From positions 1-7,297 of the forward strand of contig USJA01000049.1 in the NCBI GenBank assembly GCA_900554875.1: 7,297 nt of DNA. Reading direction: 5' to 3'. The DNA is from an uncultured Clostridium sp. Its GTDB lineage: Bacteria > Bacillota > Clostridia > TANB77 > CAG-465. The notes under the pieces are model-generated. The model was not told the origin of the DNA, searched no databases, and was given only the letters and a program-made list of their open reading frames with translations. Each line of letters starts with the position of its first letter. The stretch's first letter is position 1. The translations under genes and the position numbers were made by a program. Of the stretch, positions 1 to 6,401 are shown piece after piece.

Positions 1-768
1 AATCATAATGATATTACAATTGATAATGGAAATATTTTTAACTTTAAGGAAAATTTTGAAATAAATCATCTTAATGAATACTTAAAAAGTAATAATTATT
101 TATTATGTGTAAAAAAACATCCTGGAGATACCAAAAAATTAGAATTTGATAATTTATCTAATATTATAAATATAAAAGAGGAACAGTTATTGAATAATAA
201 CATATCAATTAATGAAGTGATAAATGCTTTTGATTTATTAATAACTGATTATTCTTCAATAGGAACAGAATTTATTTTTATAGATAAGCCAGTTTTATTT
301 ATTACTAGCGATTTAGATGAATATATAAATAATCGAGGGATAATATTTGGTAGTCATGAATTTTGGATGGGATACGGTCCAAAAGTTAATAATATAAAGG
401 TATTATATAATGAAATATATAATCTTCTAGAAAATGATAGTTATTTTAAAAAAGAAAGAGAAGCATATAGAAATTTATTCTTTGGTAATCTTGATGATGG
501 TGGATGTAAAAATATATGTGACTACATTTTTGACAACGGATCAATAAGAAAAAACTTTAAAAGATATAATAGCGAAATATTTAAATTAAACGATAAAATT
601 GAAGAATTAAACGTTGTTTTAAGAGAAAAAGATGAGATAATTGATGCTAGAAATGCAAGGATAAGGGAATTAGATCAATTTATAAGTAATATAATAAATT
701 CAAAAGGATGGAAGATATTAGAGAAGGTTAGAAAAATAATTTACAAAAAGAATAAGGAGAAAAAATAG
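1..768 (+). CDS. CDP-glycerol glycerophosphotransferase, TagF-like, C-terminal part (5' end outside window)
   Basis: The reading frame is open from base 1, so 255 residues of a longer protein are visible; the 5' end lies outside the window. Enzymes of this family transfer glycerol phosphate from CDP-glycerol to a growing poly(glycerol phosphate) chain or another surface acceptor at the cytoplasmic face of the membrane. The visible part carries the family hallmarks in order: a KKHPGD stretch (H40-P41, window numbering), LITDYSSIGTEF (D83, S85, S86), the DKPVLF segment (K96, P97) and a downstream LDEY...RG (R112-G113). After about residue 180 the catalytic domain gives way to a charged heptad-like helix (about 188-233) and a basic tail with GWKILEKVRKI. 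The next gene, tagD, makes its donor substrate and begins one base after this stop. Whether the polymer is wall teichoic acid or a capsule decorated with glycerol phosphate cannot be decided here. Confidence 0.88.
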   Translation, partial: NHNDITIDNGNIFNFKENFEINHLNEYLKSNNYLLCVKKHPGDTKKLEFDNLSNIINIKEEQLLNNNISINEVINAFDLLITDYSSIGTEFIFIDKPVLFITSDLDEYINNRGIIFGSHEFWMGYGPKVNNIKVLYNEIYNLLENDSYFKKEREAYRNLFFGNLDDGGCKNICDYIFDNGSIRKNFKRYNSEIFKLNDKIEELNVVLREKDEIIDARNARIRELDQFISNIINSKGWKILEKVRKIIYKKNKEKK

Positions 769-769
769 T

Positions 770-1177
770 ATGAAAAGGATACTTACATATGGTACATTTG
801 ATTTATTGCATTATGGTCATATAAGATTATTAAAAAGAGCAAAAAATATGGGAGACTATTTGATAGTTGCCTTGTCTACTGATGAATTTAATATTTTAAA
901 GGGAAAAAAAACATACTTTGATTATGAGACCAGAAAAAAAATTTTAGAAGCAATTAGGTATGTCGACTTGGTTATTGAGGAAAATTCATGGGAACAAAAA
1001 TCTAATGATGTTAAGATTTATAATGTGGATGTTGTCGTAATGGGAAGCGATTGGAAGAATAGTGAAAAATTTGAATACTTAAGGGAAATATGTGATGTTG
1101 TATACTTGGATAGAACAGAGGGGGTATCAACATCTAAAATAAAAAGAGATTTGAATGCTAATAATTGGCAATTTTAG
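770..1177 (+). CDS. tagD: glycerol-3-phosphate cytidylyltransferase (TagD)
   Basis: This 135-residue cytoplasmic enzyme forms CDP-glycerol from CTP and sn-glycerol 3-phosphate, the activated donor for poly(glycerol phosphate) teichoic acids. It shows the full nucleotidyltransferase signature: YGTFDLLHYGHI with the HxGH motif at H14 and H17, the LSTDEFN segment near 36-42, GSDWK at 92-96, and RTEGVSTSKIK at 115-125, which is the CTP-binding signature of the TagD subgroup. Length agrees with Bacillus TagD (about 130 residues), so it is complete. AAGGAG at 754-759, inside the end of the upstream gene, lies ten bases before the ATG. With only one base between the genes, the two are probably translationally coupled. 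The upstream gene is the expected consumer of its product. Confidence in the function is high. Confidence 0.95.
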   Translation: MKRILTYGTFDLLHYGHIRLLKRAKNMGDYLIVALSTDEFNILKGKKTYFDYETRKKILEAIRYVDLVIEENSWEQKSNDVKIYNVDVVVMGSDWKNSEKFEYLREICDVVYLDRTEGVSTSKIKRDLNANNWQF

Positions 1178-1193
1178 ATTTTATATTTATTTT
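1165..1193 (+). promoter_or_regulatory. possible weak sigma-A promoter for galE
   Basis: TTGGCA (1165-1170) and TATTTT (1188-1193) are separated by 17 bases and overlap the end of tagD. The -35 matches consensus at five of six positions and the -10 at four of six. In DNA this AT-rich such a match can arise by chance, and galE may simply be read through from tagD. Confidence 0.25.
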
Positions 1194-1212
1194 TATAGTT
1201 TGGAGGAATATT

Positions 1213-2214
1213 ATGAAAAAAATATTAGTAACAGGTGGAGCAGGATACATAGGTACACATACAAGTGTTGAGCTTTTAAACGCAGGATATGAATTAGTTA
1301 TATTAGATAATTTTTCAAATAGTAAACCAGAGGCTTTGGAAAATGTAAAAAAAATAACTGGAAAAGATTTTAAATTCTATGAAGGGAATATGATTGATAA
1401 AGATTTTTTAGATAAGATATTTACAGAAAACGAAATAGGTGCAGTAATTGATTTTGCAGCATATAAAGCTGTTGGAGAGTCGGTACAAAAGCCAGTTGAA
1501 TATTATACAAATAATGTAGCAACAGTTTTATCTTTACTTGATAGAATGAAAGCACATAATGTAAAGAAATTAGTATTTTCATCTTCAGCAACAGTTTATG
1601 GTGATCCAGAAATTGTTCCTATAACAGAAGATTGCAAAACTGGAGGAACTACAAATCCATATGGAACATCAAAACTTATGGTAGAGAGTATATTAAAAGA
1701 CTTATATAAATCAGATAATGAATGGGATATTGCAATACTTAGATATTTTAACCCAATCGGTGCACACGAGAGTGGTTTAATAGGAGAAGAGCCTAACGGA
1801 ATACCAGCAAATTTAATGCCATATATTGCAAAAGTTGCAAGTGGTAAATTAGAAAAACTATCTGTATTTGGGAATGACTATGATACACATGACGGAACTG
1901 GTGTAAGAGATTATATTCACGTTGTGGATTTAGCACGTGGACACGTTAAAGCTTTAGAAAAATTAGATAAAGAAGGAAAAGGTCTGTACATATATAATCT
2001 TGGTACTGGTACAGGGTATAGCGTACTTGATATTGTAAATGCATTTGAAAAAGCAAACAATATAAAAGTTCCATATATTATAGCACCAAGAAGAGCAGGC
2101 GATATAGCAAAATGTTTTGCTGATCCTAAAAAAGCAAGGGAAGAGCTGGGATTTGTTGCAAGCAAAACACTTGAGGATATGTGTAAAGATGCATGGAATT
2201 TTGAAAATAAATAA
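1213..2214 (+). CDS. galE: UDP-glucose 4-epimerase (GalE)
   Basis: GalE interconverts UDP-glucose and UDP-galactose with tightly bound NAD, in the Leloir pathway and in supply of galactose for surface polysaccharides. The 333-residue protein is full length. It shows the Rossmann GGAGYIG (8-14), SSSATVYG (123-130) with the catalytic serine region, the catalytic YGTSK (Y150, K154), RYFNPIGAH (177-185) typical of GalE rather than other extended SDRs, and GTGVRDYIHVVDLA in the substrate half. The start is the ATG at 1213, because GGAGG at 1202-1206 sits six bases upstream and MKKILVTGG begins the protein directly. The frame stays open upstream to a TTG at 1165, but that would add a hydrophobic 16-residue extension overlapping tagD and has no ribosome site. 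A terminator follows. Its place behind tagD suggests a role in surface glycan supply; that part is inference. Confidence 0.95.
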   Translation: MKKILVTGGAGYIGTHTSVELLNAGYELVILDNFSNSKPEALENVKKITGKDFKFYEGNMIDKDFLDKIFTENEIGAVIDFAAYKAVGESVQKPVEYYTNNVATVLSLLDRMKAHNVKKLVFSSSATVYGDPEIVPITEDCKTGGTTNPYGTSKLMVESILKDLYKSDNEWDIAILRYFNPIGAHESGLIGEEPNGIPANLMPYIAKVASGKLEKLSVFGNDYDTHDGTGVRDYIHVVDLARGHVKALEKLDKEGKGLYIYNLGTGTGYSVLDIVNAFEKANNIKVPYIIAPRRAGDIAKCFADPKKAREELGFVASKTLEDMCKDAWNFENK

Positions 2215-2225
2215 TACATAATAGT

Positions 2226-2254
2226 AAAGTGGAGGTGAGTTTGCCTCCACTTTT
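2226..2254 (+). terminator. rho-independent terminator after galE
   Basis: A 10-bp perfect stem (AAAGTGGAGG at 2226-2235 pairs with CCTCCACTTT at 2244-2253) has an 8-base loop and ends in a run of T. It lies 11 bases after the galE stop and before the next promoter, so it separates the surface-polymer block from the following unit. Confidence 0.85.
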
Positions 2255-2288
2255 ATGTAATCAGTTTTAAATAATTTTAGTAAATTAT

Positions 2289-2317
2289 TTGACATTGTAT
2301 CAAATATATAATATAAT
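2289..2317 (+). promoter_or_regulatory. consensus sigma-A promoter for the coiled-coil operon
   Basis: TTGACA (2289-2294) and TATAAT (2312-2317) are perfect consensus hexamers with a 17-base spacer. A second TATAAT at 2307-2312 has a spacer of only 12 and is unlikely to be used. Transcription should start near 2324, about 16 bases before the first ATG, so there is almost no room for a leader regulator. The match predicts strong expression during growth. Confidence 0.85.
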
Positions 2318-2339
2318 TTATAAATAAGAGGTGTTTGTT

Positions 2340-2474
2340 ATGTCTGAAAAGCAAAATATTTTTGAAAGTCTAAAAGAAGACACAAAAGAATTAGATAAAA
2401 TGAAAAATACAATAGAAAGATTAAAGGAAGATTTAAATATATTAAATGGATCTTCAAATGATAAGGAGGATTAA
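2340..2474 (+). CDS. 44-residue charged helical microprotein, unknown function
   Basis: A short complete frame of 44 codons plus TAA begins MSEKQNIFESLKEDTKELDK. It has no Cys, Trp, signal peptide or membrane segment. Residues about 8-36 have hydrophobic residues spaced 3 or 4 apart (F8, L11, L18, M21, I25, L28, L32, I34/L35) between Lys, Glu and Asp, as expected for a single amphipathic helix or short coiled coil. Support for it being real: it is the first frame after a perfect promoter; an AAGAGGTG ribosome site lies about eight bases before the ATG; and its last codons, AAG GAG GAT, form the AAGGAGG ribosome site for the next gene, whose ATG is two bases after its stop. The natural guess is a partner or stoichiometric regulator of the adjacent coiled-coil protein, but nothing in the sequence proves it. 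I recognise no family. Confidence 0.7.
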   Translation: MSEKQNIFESLKEDTKELDKMKNTIERLKEDLNILNGSSNDKED

Positions 2475-2476
2475 TT

Positions 2477-4213
2477 ATGGCTTTTTCTGATGAATTAAAA
2501 AATGGTGTAGAAATAGATGTCGAGGGATATAACCAAGAGATTAATAATTATATTCCAAGACTTAAAGATGAGTATATAAAAGAAAATGACACTTTTATAG
2601 ATGATTATTTTTCTTCAAAAATGAAAAATTTTAACATTGATTTATCTGGAGTGCCTTATGAACGTAAAAAGGCAATGGTACTTAAGGAATTTGCCAAATA
2701 TGATTTAGAGAACGGGACAAATTATGAAGAAGATTTTAACAAAGAGTATGAAGAATATTTAAATAAATTTGCTAAAAATAAAGAGAAAATTGTTCATATT
2801 CTGCTTCATACACAAGAAGAATTTGCTGAGAAAATTAGAGAAATTGAAAAAAAGTTTAGTGAAGCTAACAAAGAATTATCCGAGCAAGAAAAGGAGATAA
2901 AGGAAAAAGAAGATAAAATTAGGGACACAAAGGGTGAAAGGATTAAATTAGAGACTGAACTTGATCAAATAAAAAAAGATTTAGAAGAAATTCAAAATGA
3001 AATAAATGATTTATCAAAAAGAAAGGATGAACTTGAAGGAAAAGATAAACTAACCGAAGAAGAAGAAAAAGAACTTGAAAGCTTAAAAAATCAAATTGAT
3101 TCTAAATTAGATGAAAGTAAAAACAAGAGAGATGAATTGAAAGATAAGGAAATCAAAATAAACGATAAAAATGTTGAAACTGAAAATTTAGAAAAAGAAA
3201 AATCTGATTTACAAACAAAACATACAGAGTCACAAAAAATATATAATGAAGCAAAGAAATCAGTTGAAAGAGCAAAGGAAGCATATGTAAAAAATGGAGA
3301 AGAAATTTTAAGAATTGCAAAAGAAAATGGTATAGATGTCAATGGAATTTTTAATGAAAAAATTGATCCAGAAGACAAAGGTAAAGGAGAAAAAAAAGAG
3401 AAAGATGAGAAGGGTTCTAATGATGCAAAAGGTGTGTCAGTTGGAACAGTTGGATCAGCTGTAAATTCAGGTGAGCAAGAGAATGCTAATCTACCATCAA
3501 AATATTCTCCAGATGCTATGAATGATTTCGCTAAATGTTCGAATTCTTCTGATAGAAAGGCGACATTTATAGATAACCCAGCAGGATATGCAGCATTATG
3601 TGATTCGCTAAAGAATAGAAGTATGCTAAATTTTTGGAAAAATCATCGAGTAAAAAGAGCATTAGCTGATAATAATAAAGAACTTTTAAAAAATATGAAG
3701 GACTCATCTGAATATTCAAATTTATTATATAATGCGTTAGGTTCTGATCTAAAACCTGATGAAAAGGAAATTTTTGAGAAATTATTTGATAAAGATTCTC
3801 CTGATAATATTTTAAATGGGTTTTCAAAATATACAGATCAAGATATGGAGGCTTTATACAATATTGTAAACAAACTTAATTCTAAAGACTTTAGCAGTAA
3901 TCCTGAACTCGCAAAAAAAATTAATTCTGATATAATGCCATATATAAAAAGTGGAGTCCTAAATGACCTTGCAAATAGAAAAATGCTTGGAAGATTTAAT
4001 TCAAAATATGAAATGACAGGAAAAAATCAACGTATTAATTATATATCAAATGAACTTGCATCATATTCAGCTAAACACGGTATAAATTCAAATATTAAGG
4101 AAAATATCAATCCATTTACATCTGGATTATACCAAGGGGTAAATAAAGAAGTACATGTAGATAGTCAGCCCACTAAAGCTCCAGCTAAAAGTACTCCAGA
4201 AAAATCAAGATAA
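2477..4213 (+). CDS. 578-residue cytoplasmic coiled-coil protein, unknown function
   Basis: I do not recognise this protein. It has no signal peptide, membrane segment, Walker motif or evident catalytic motif, and only two cysteines (C354, C375). Four parts can be seen: an acidic, aromatic-containing N-terminal region (about 1-100); a long Lys/Glu heptad coiled coil (about 105-285) with a probable hairpin turn around 185-200 (KDELEGKDKLTEEEEKEL); a Gly/Lys/Glu/Ser-rich flexible linker (about 296-342); and a second, helical, less charged domain (about 345-545) ending in a Pro/Lys/Thr/Ser tail. The start is firm: AAGGAGG at 2463-2469 is seven bases before the ATG. It follows the 44-residue microprotein by two bases and its TAA directly abuts the ATG of a short-chain dehydrogenase. 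The plan is that of a scaffold or SMC-like bridging protein without an ATPase head; that reading is inference. Confidence 0.8.
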   Translation: MAFSDELKNGVEIDVEGYNQEINNYIPRLKDEYIKENDTFIDDYFSSKMKNFNIDLSGVPYERKKAMVLKEFAKYDLENGTNYEEDFNKEYEEYLNKFAKNKEKIVHILLHTQEEFAEKIREIEKKFSEANKELSEQEKEIKEKEDKIRDTKGERIKLETELDQIKKDLEEIQNEINDLSKRKDELEGKDKLTEEEEKELESLKNQIDSKLDESKNKRDELKDKEIKINDKNVETENLEKEKSDLQTKHTESQKIYNEAKKSVERAKEAYVKNGEEILRIAKENGIDVNGIFNEKIDPEDKGKGEKKEKDEKGSNDAKGVSVGTVGSAVNSGEQENANLPSKYSPDAMNDFAKCSNSSDRKATFIDNPAGYAALCDSLKNRSMLNFWKNHRVKRALADNNKELLKNMKDSSEYSNLLYNALGSDLKPDEKEIFEKLFDKDSPDNILNGFSKYTDQDMEALYNIVNKLNSKDFSSNPELAKKINSDIMPYIKSGVLNDLANRKMLGRFNSKYEMTGKNQRINYISNELASYSAKHGINSNIKENINPFTSGLYQGVNKEVHVDSQPTKAPAKSTPEKSR

Positions 4214-4951
4214 ATGAAAAAAACGATACTTATTACAGGTGGTGCAAAAGGGATTGGAAAGAGAATTTCATTTGATTTTGCAAAAGCAGGATATAATGTT
4301 TGTATAAATTACAACAAATCTGAAAGAGAAGCTATGCTTTTAAAGGATGATCTAGCCAAAGAATGTTGTAGTGTAGTTATATATAAAGCAGACATAACCA
4401 AAAATGAAGAAGTACACAAAATGGTAAATGATGTTATTAATAATTTTGGAAAAATTGATGTGCTAGTAAATAATTCAGGCGTTTGTGATTATAATCTATT
4501 TACAGATATTAGTAATGAAAAGATAAAAGAATTAATCGATGTAAATATTTATGGCACTATAAATGTTACAAAAGAGGTTTTAAAACAGTCAATGATAAAA
4601 AATCACGAAGGTAACATTGTAAATATTTCATCTATTTGGGGAATAACAGGCGGTTCATGTGAAGTTATATACTCTATGACAAAAGCTGGGATAATAGGGT
4701 TTACAAAAGCCTTAGCAAAAGAAGTGAGTATGTCAGGAATTAGAGTTAATGCAGTTGCTCCAGGAGCTATAAAAACAGAAATGATTTCTAACTTAACAAA
4801 TGATCAATTAGAAGATTTAAAAAGTGAAATACCGCTTAATAGACTTGGAAATGCAGAAGATGTCTCAAATGCTGTAATGTTTCTAGCGTCAGATAAATCA
4901 AGTTACATTACAGGTCAAGTTATAAGCCCAAATGGAGGCATGGTTATATAA
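4214..4951 (+). CDS. short-chain dehydrogenase/reductase, FabG/YmfI type
   Basis: This is a classical 245-residue SDR, probably NADP(H)-dependent and cytoplasmic. It carries TGGAKGIG (8-15), NNSGV in place of the usual NNAG (86-90), and the full catalytic tetrad N111, S140, Y153, K157 (SSIWGITGGSCEVIYSMTK), followed by NAVAPG (179-184) and a FabG-like end with SYITGQVISPNGG. The closest known types are 3-oxoacyl-ACP reductase (FabG) and the elongation factor P 5-aminopentanone reductase YmfI; the SIWG...GSCEV segment reminds me of clostridial proteins annotated as the latter, but the substrate cannot be settled by eye. There is no fab gene nearby. The ATG follows the preceding TAA without a single base between them and no GGAGG lies upstream, so translation probably depends on ribosomes finishing the coiled-coil gene. 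A terminator follows immediately. Confidence 0.88.
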   Translation: MKKTILITGGAKGIGKRISFDFAKAGYNVCINYNKSEREAMLLKDDLAKECCSVVIYKADITKNEEVHKMVNDVINNFGKIDVLVNNSGVCDYNLFTDISNEKIKELIDVNIYGTINVTKEVLKQSMIKNHEGNIVNISSIWGITGGSCEVIYSMTKAGIIGFTKALAKEVSMSGIRVNAVAPGAIKTEMISNLTNDQLEDLKSEIPLNRLGNAEDVSNAVMFLASDKSSYITGQVISPNGGMVI

Positions 4952-4952
4952 T

Positions 4953-4992
4953 AAAAAATTCGATCTTATGTTTTGCATGGGTCGAATTTTTT
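4953..4992 (+). terminator. rho-independent terminator after the SDR gene
   Basis: AAAAAATTCGA (4953-4963) pairs with TCGAATTTTTT (4982-4992), and the stem continues inward through a T-G and a C-G pair. The stem carries an A-run on one side and a T-run on the other, so it may work in both directions. It begins two bases after the SDR stop and ends the coiled-coil/SDR unit. Confidence 0.85.
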
Positions 4993-5000
4993 GATAAAAT

Positions 5001-5050
5001 AGCAAAAAAGTATTATAAAAGTAAAGTTTTTGCTCATTTTAGCAAAAAAA
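5001..5050. repeat. three alternating AGCAAAAA elements upstream of the ATPase promoter
   Basis: AGCAAAAA occurs at 5001-5008, inverted as TTTTTGCT at 5027-5034, and again direct at 5041-5048. The last two form an 8-bp inverted repeat with a 6-base gap (5027-5048) that ends four bases before the -35 hexamer of the ATPase gene. No T-run suitable for a terminator follows the palindrome, so a regulator binding site is the more likely reading. No cognate regulator is encoded in the window. Confidence 0.45.
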
Positions 5051-5051
5051 G

Positions 5052-5080
5052 TTGACGATTTATTTAAATAAGTATATAAT
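5052..5080 (+). promoter_or_regulatory. sigma-A promoter for the ATPase gene
   Basis: TTGACG (5052-5057) and TATAAT (5075-5080) are separated by 17 bases. Transcription should begin near 5087, only about ten bases before the first ATG, so the leader is very short and could leave the ribosome site partly outside the transcript. The AGCAAAAA palindrome lies immediately upstream. Confidence 0.75.
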
Positions 5081-5096
5081 AAAAATGGTGATATAA

Positions 5097-6311
5097 ATGA
5101 TGAAAAATGAAAAAATATATCGTAAAGAATATATGGAAAAATTATCTTATTATAAAGATAAAAGAATAATAAAAGTGTTAACAGGAATAAGAAGAGCTGG
5201 AAAGTCAACTATTTTAAATGAATTTAAGAAACAACTTATATCTGATGGAATATTAGAAAAAAACATCATATCCATAAATTTCGAAGACAATAATAATAAT
5301 GAATTATTGGATAAAAATAAATTACACAGTTATATAATTGAAAATGCAGATATACACAATATGAATTATGTTTTTTTAGACGAAATTCAAAATGTAGATG
5401 GATTTCAAAAATGTATAGATAGCCTATTTTTAAGAGAAAATTTAGATATTTATATTACTGGTTCTAATTCACATATGCTATCAGGAGAACTTGCTACTTA
5501 TTTAACTGGCAGATATATTCAAATACACGTTTTACCCTTATCATTTAAGGAATATCTTAGTTACTATGGAGAGTATGATGAGCTAAAAAAATACAATGAG
5601 TATATTACTTATGGGGGATTTCCATTTTTAATTAACTTTGAAAAGTCAGAAGAAAAAATAAATTATCTGGATAGTATATATAATACAGTTATAATTAAAG
5701 ATGTTATAGGAAGAAAAAAAGTAAATGATCCGTTAATTCTTGAAAGTATATGTAGATTTTTGTTTGATAACATAGGTTCAAATGTTTCAACAAAAAAAAT
5801 AAGTGATACATTATCTTCATATGGAAGAAAAAATTCTGTTCATACCATCGAAGAGTATTTGACATCACTATTGGAAAGCTATATTTTATATAAAGTAAAT
5901 AGATTTGATATAAAAGGTAAGCAACTATTAAAAACGCAGGAAAAGTATTATTTATCTGACTTAGGATTAAGAACATACTTGCTTGGTAGATCTTACAATA
6001 AAGATTTAGGACATATTTTAGAAAATGTAATCTTTTTAGAACTAAAAAGAAGAGGGTATAGAATATATATAGGTAAAAACGATGCGACAGAGGTTGATTT
6101 TGTAGTAAAAACAGAAGATGAATATATGTATATACAAGTCGCGCTATCAGTAAGAGAGGAAGAGACTCTAAAAAGAGAGTTGAGACCATTAGAAGGTATT
6201 TCTGATCATTTTAAAAAATATATAATCACACTTGATTACGATACCAATAATTATAATGGTATAAAACAAATAAGTGCTTTAGATTTTCTTCTAGGTAGAG
6301 TTGATTTGTAA
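5097..6311 (+). CDS. AAA_14-type ATPase with C-terminal DUF4143 domain
   Basis: The 404-residue protein belongs to a widespread family of ATP-binding proteins with AAA_14 and DUF4143 domains. The cellular role of the family is not established. The N-terminal ATPase part shows Walker A GIRRAGKST (30-38), Walker B YVFLDEIQ (91-98, D95-E96), a sensor-like ITGSNS (120-125) and the LTGRY...LPLSFKEYL segment (136-153) typical of the family. A winged-helix-like linker follows (about 205-290). The C-terminal part has GHILENVIFLELKRRG (315-330), EVDF (342-345) and IQVA (356-359), a layout like restriction-endonuclease folds but with Gln where the catalytic Lys would be. Two consecutive ATGs begin the frame; a weak GGTGAT at 5087-5092 is four bases from the first and seven from the second (5100), so the second is at least as likely. 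The gene has its own promoter and appears to stand alone. Confidence 0.88.
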   Translation: MMKNEKIYRKEYMEKLSYYKDKRIIKVLTGIRRAGKSTILNEFKKQLISDGILEKNIISINFEDNNNNELLDKNKLHSYIIENADIHNMNYVFLDEIQNVDGFQKCIDSLFLRENLDIYITGSNSHMLSGELATYLTGRYIQIHVLPLSFKEYLSYYGEYDELKKYNEYITYGGFPFLINFEKSEEKINYLDSIYNTVIIKDVIGRKKVNDPLILESICRFLFDNIGSNVSTKKISDTLSSYGRKNSVHTIEEYLTSLLESYILYKVNRFDIKGKQLLKTQEKYYLSDLGLRTYLLGRSYNKDLGHILENVIFLELKRRGYRIYIGKNDATEVDFVVKTEDEYMYIQVALSVREEETLKRELRPLEGISDHFKKYIITLDYDTNNYNGIKQISALDFLLGRVDL

Positions 6312-6351
6312 ATAAGATATTAAAGTAGTTTGTTATTTTCCATTTAACAAT

Positions 6352-6384
6352 TTTGAACTTTACAGGTATTCTGTAAAGTTCAAA
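6352..6384. terminator. perfect inverted repeat between convergent genes, probable terminator
   Basis: TTTGAACTTTACAG (6352-6365) pairs perfectly over 14 bp with 6371-6384 around a 5-base loop (GTATT). It sits 40 bases after the ATPase stop and 17 bases before the stop of the convergent small gene, the usual place for a shared terminator. The following sequence on the plus strand is T-rich but interrupted (TTTAATAATTTTATTTT), and on the minus strand there is no T-run, so it may end plus-strand transcription better than minus-strand transcription. Confidence 0.7.
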
Positions 6385-6401
6385 GATTATATTTAATAAT
6401 T

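Noticed and set aside
190..768. TTG at 190 as the start of the TagF-like gene
   Set aside because: The frame is open to base 1 and the upstream residues contain the family's His-Pro motif (H40-P41), so the gene begins outside the window.
1165..1212. N-terminal extension of GalE from a TTG start at 1165
   Set aside because: It overlaps tagD, has no ribosome site and places 16 extra residues before the canonical MKKILVTGG; GGAGG six bases before the ATG at 1213 decides the start.
1917..2295. Two minus-strand open frames opposite the galE 3' end (100 and 110 codons)
   Set aside because: They lie antisense to GalE or run across its terminator, lack ribosome sites and have compositions typical of the reverse complement of AT-rich coding DNA.
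3091..3827. Minus-strand open frames opposite the coiled-coil gene
   Set aside because: Ser/Phe/Leu-rich shadows of a Lys/Glu-rich coding strand, with no translation signals.
2477..4213. Coiled-coil protein as an SMC, Rad50 or phage tape-measure protein
   Set aside because: There is no Walker A or ABC signature, no hydrophobic tape-measure repeats and no phage gene nearby; the similarity is only the general coiled-coil composition.
5001..5048. AGCAAAAA copies as a short CRISPR-like array or terminator
   Set aside because: Units are 8 bases, alternate in orientation and have unequal short gaps; the palindrome is not followed by a T-run.
4966..5208. Minus-strand 80-codon frame across the ATPase promoter
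   Set aside because: It runs through a terminator stem and a promoter and consists of Phe/Leu runs, a product of A-rich sequence on the other strand.
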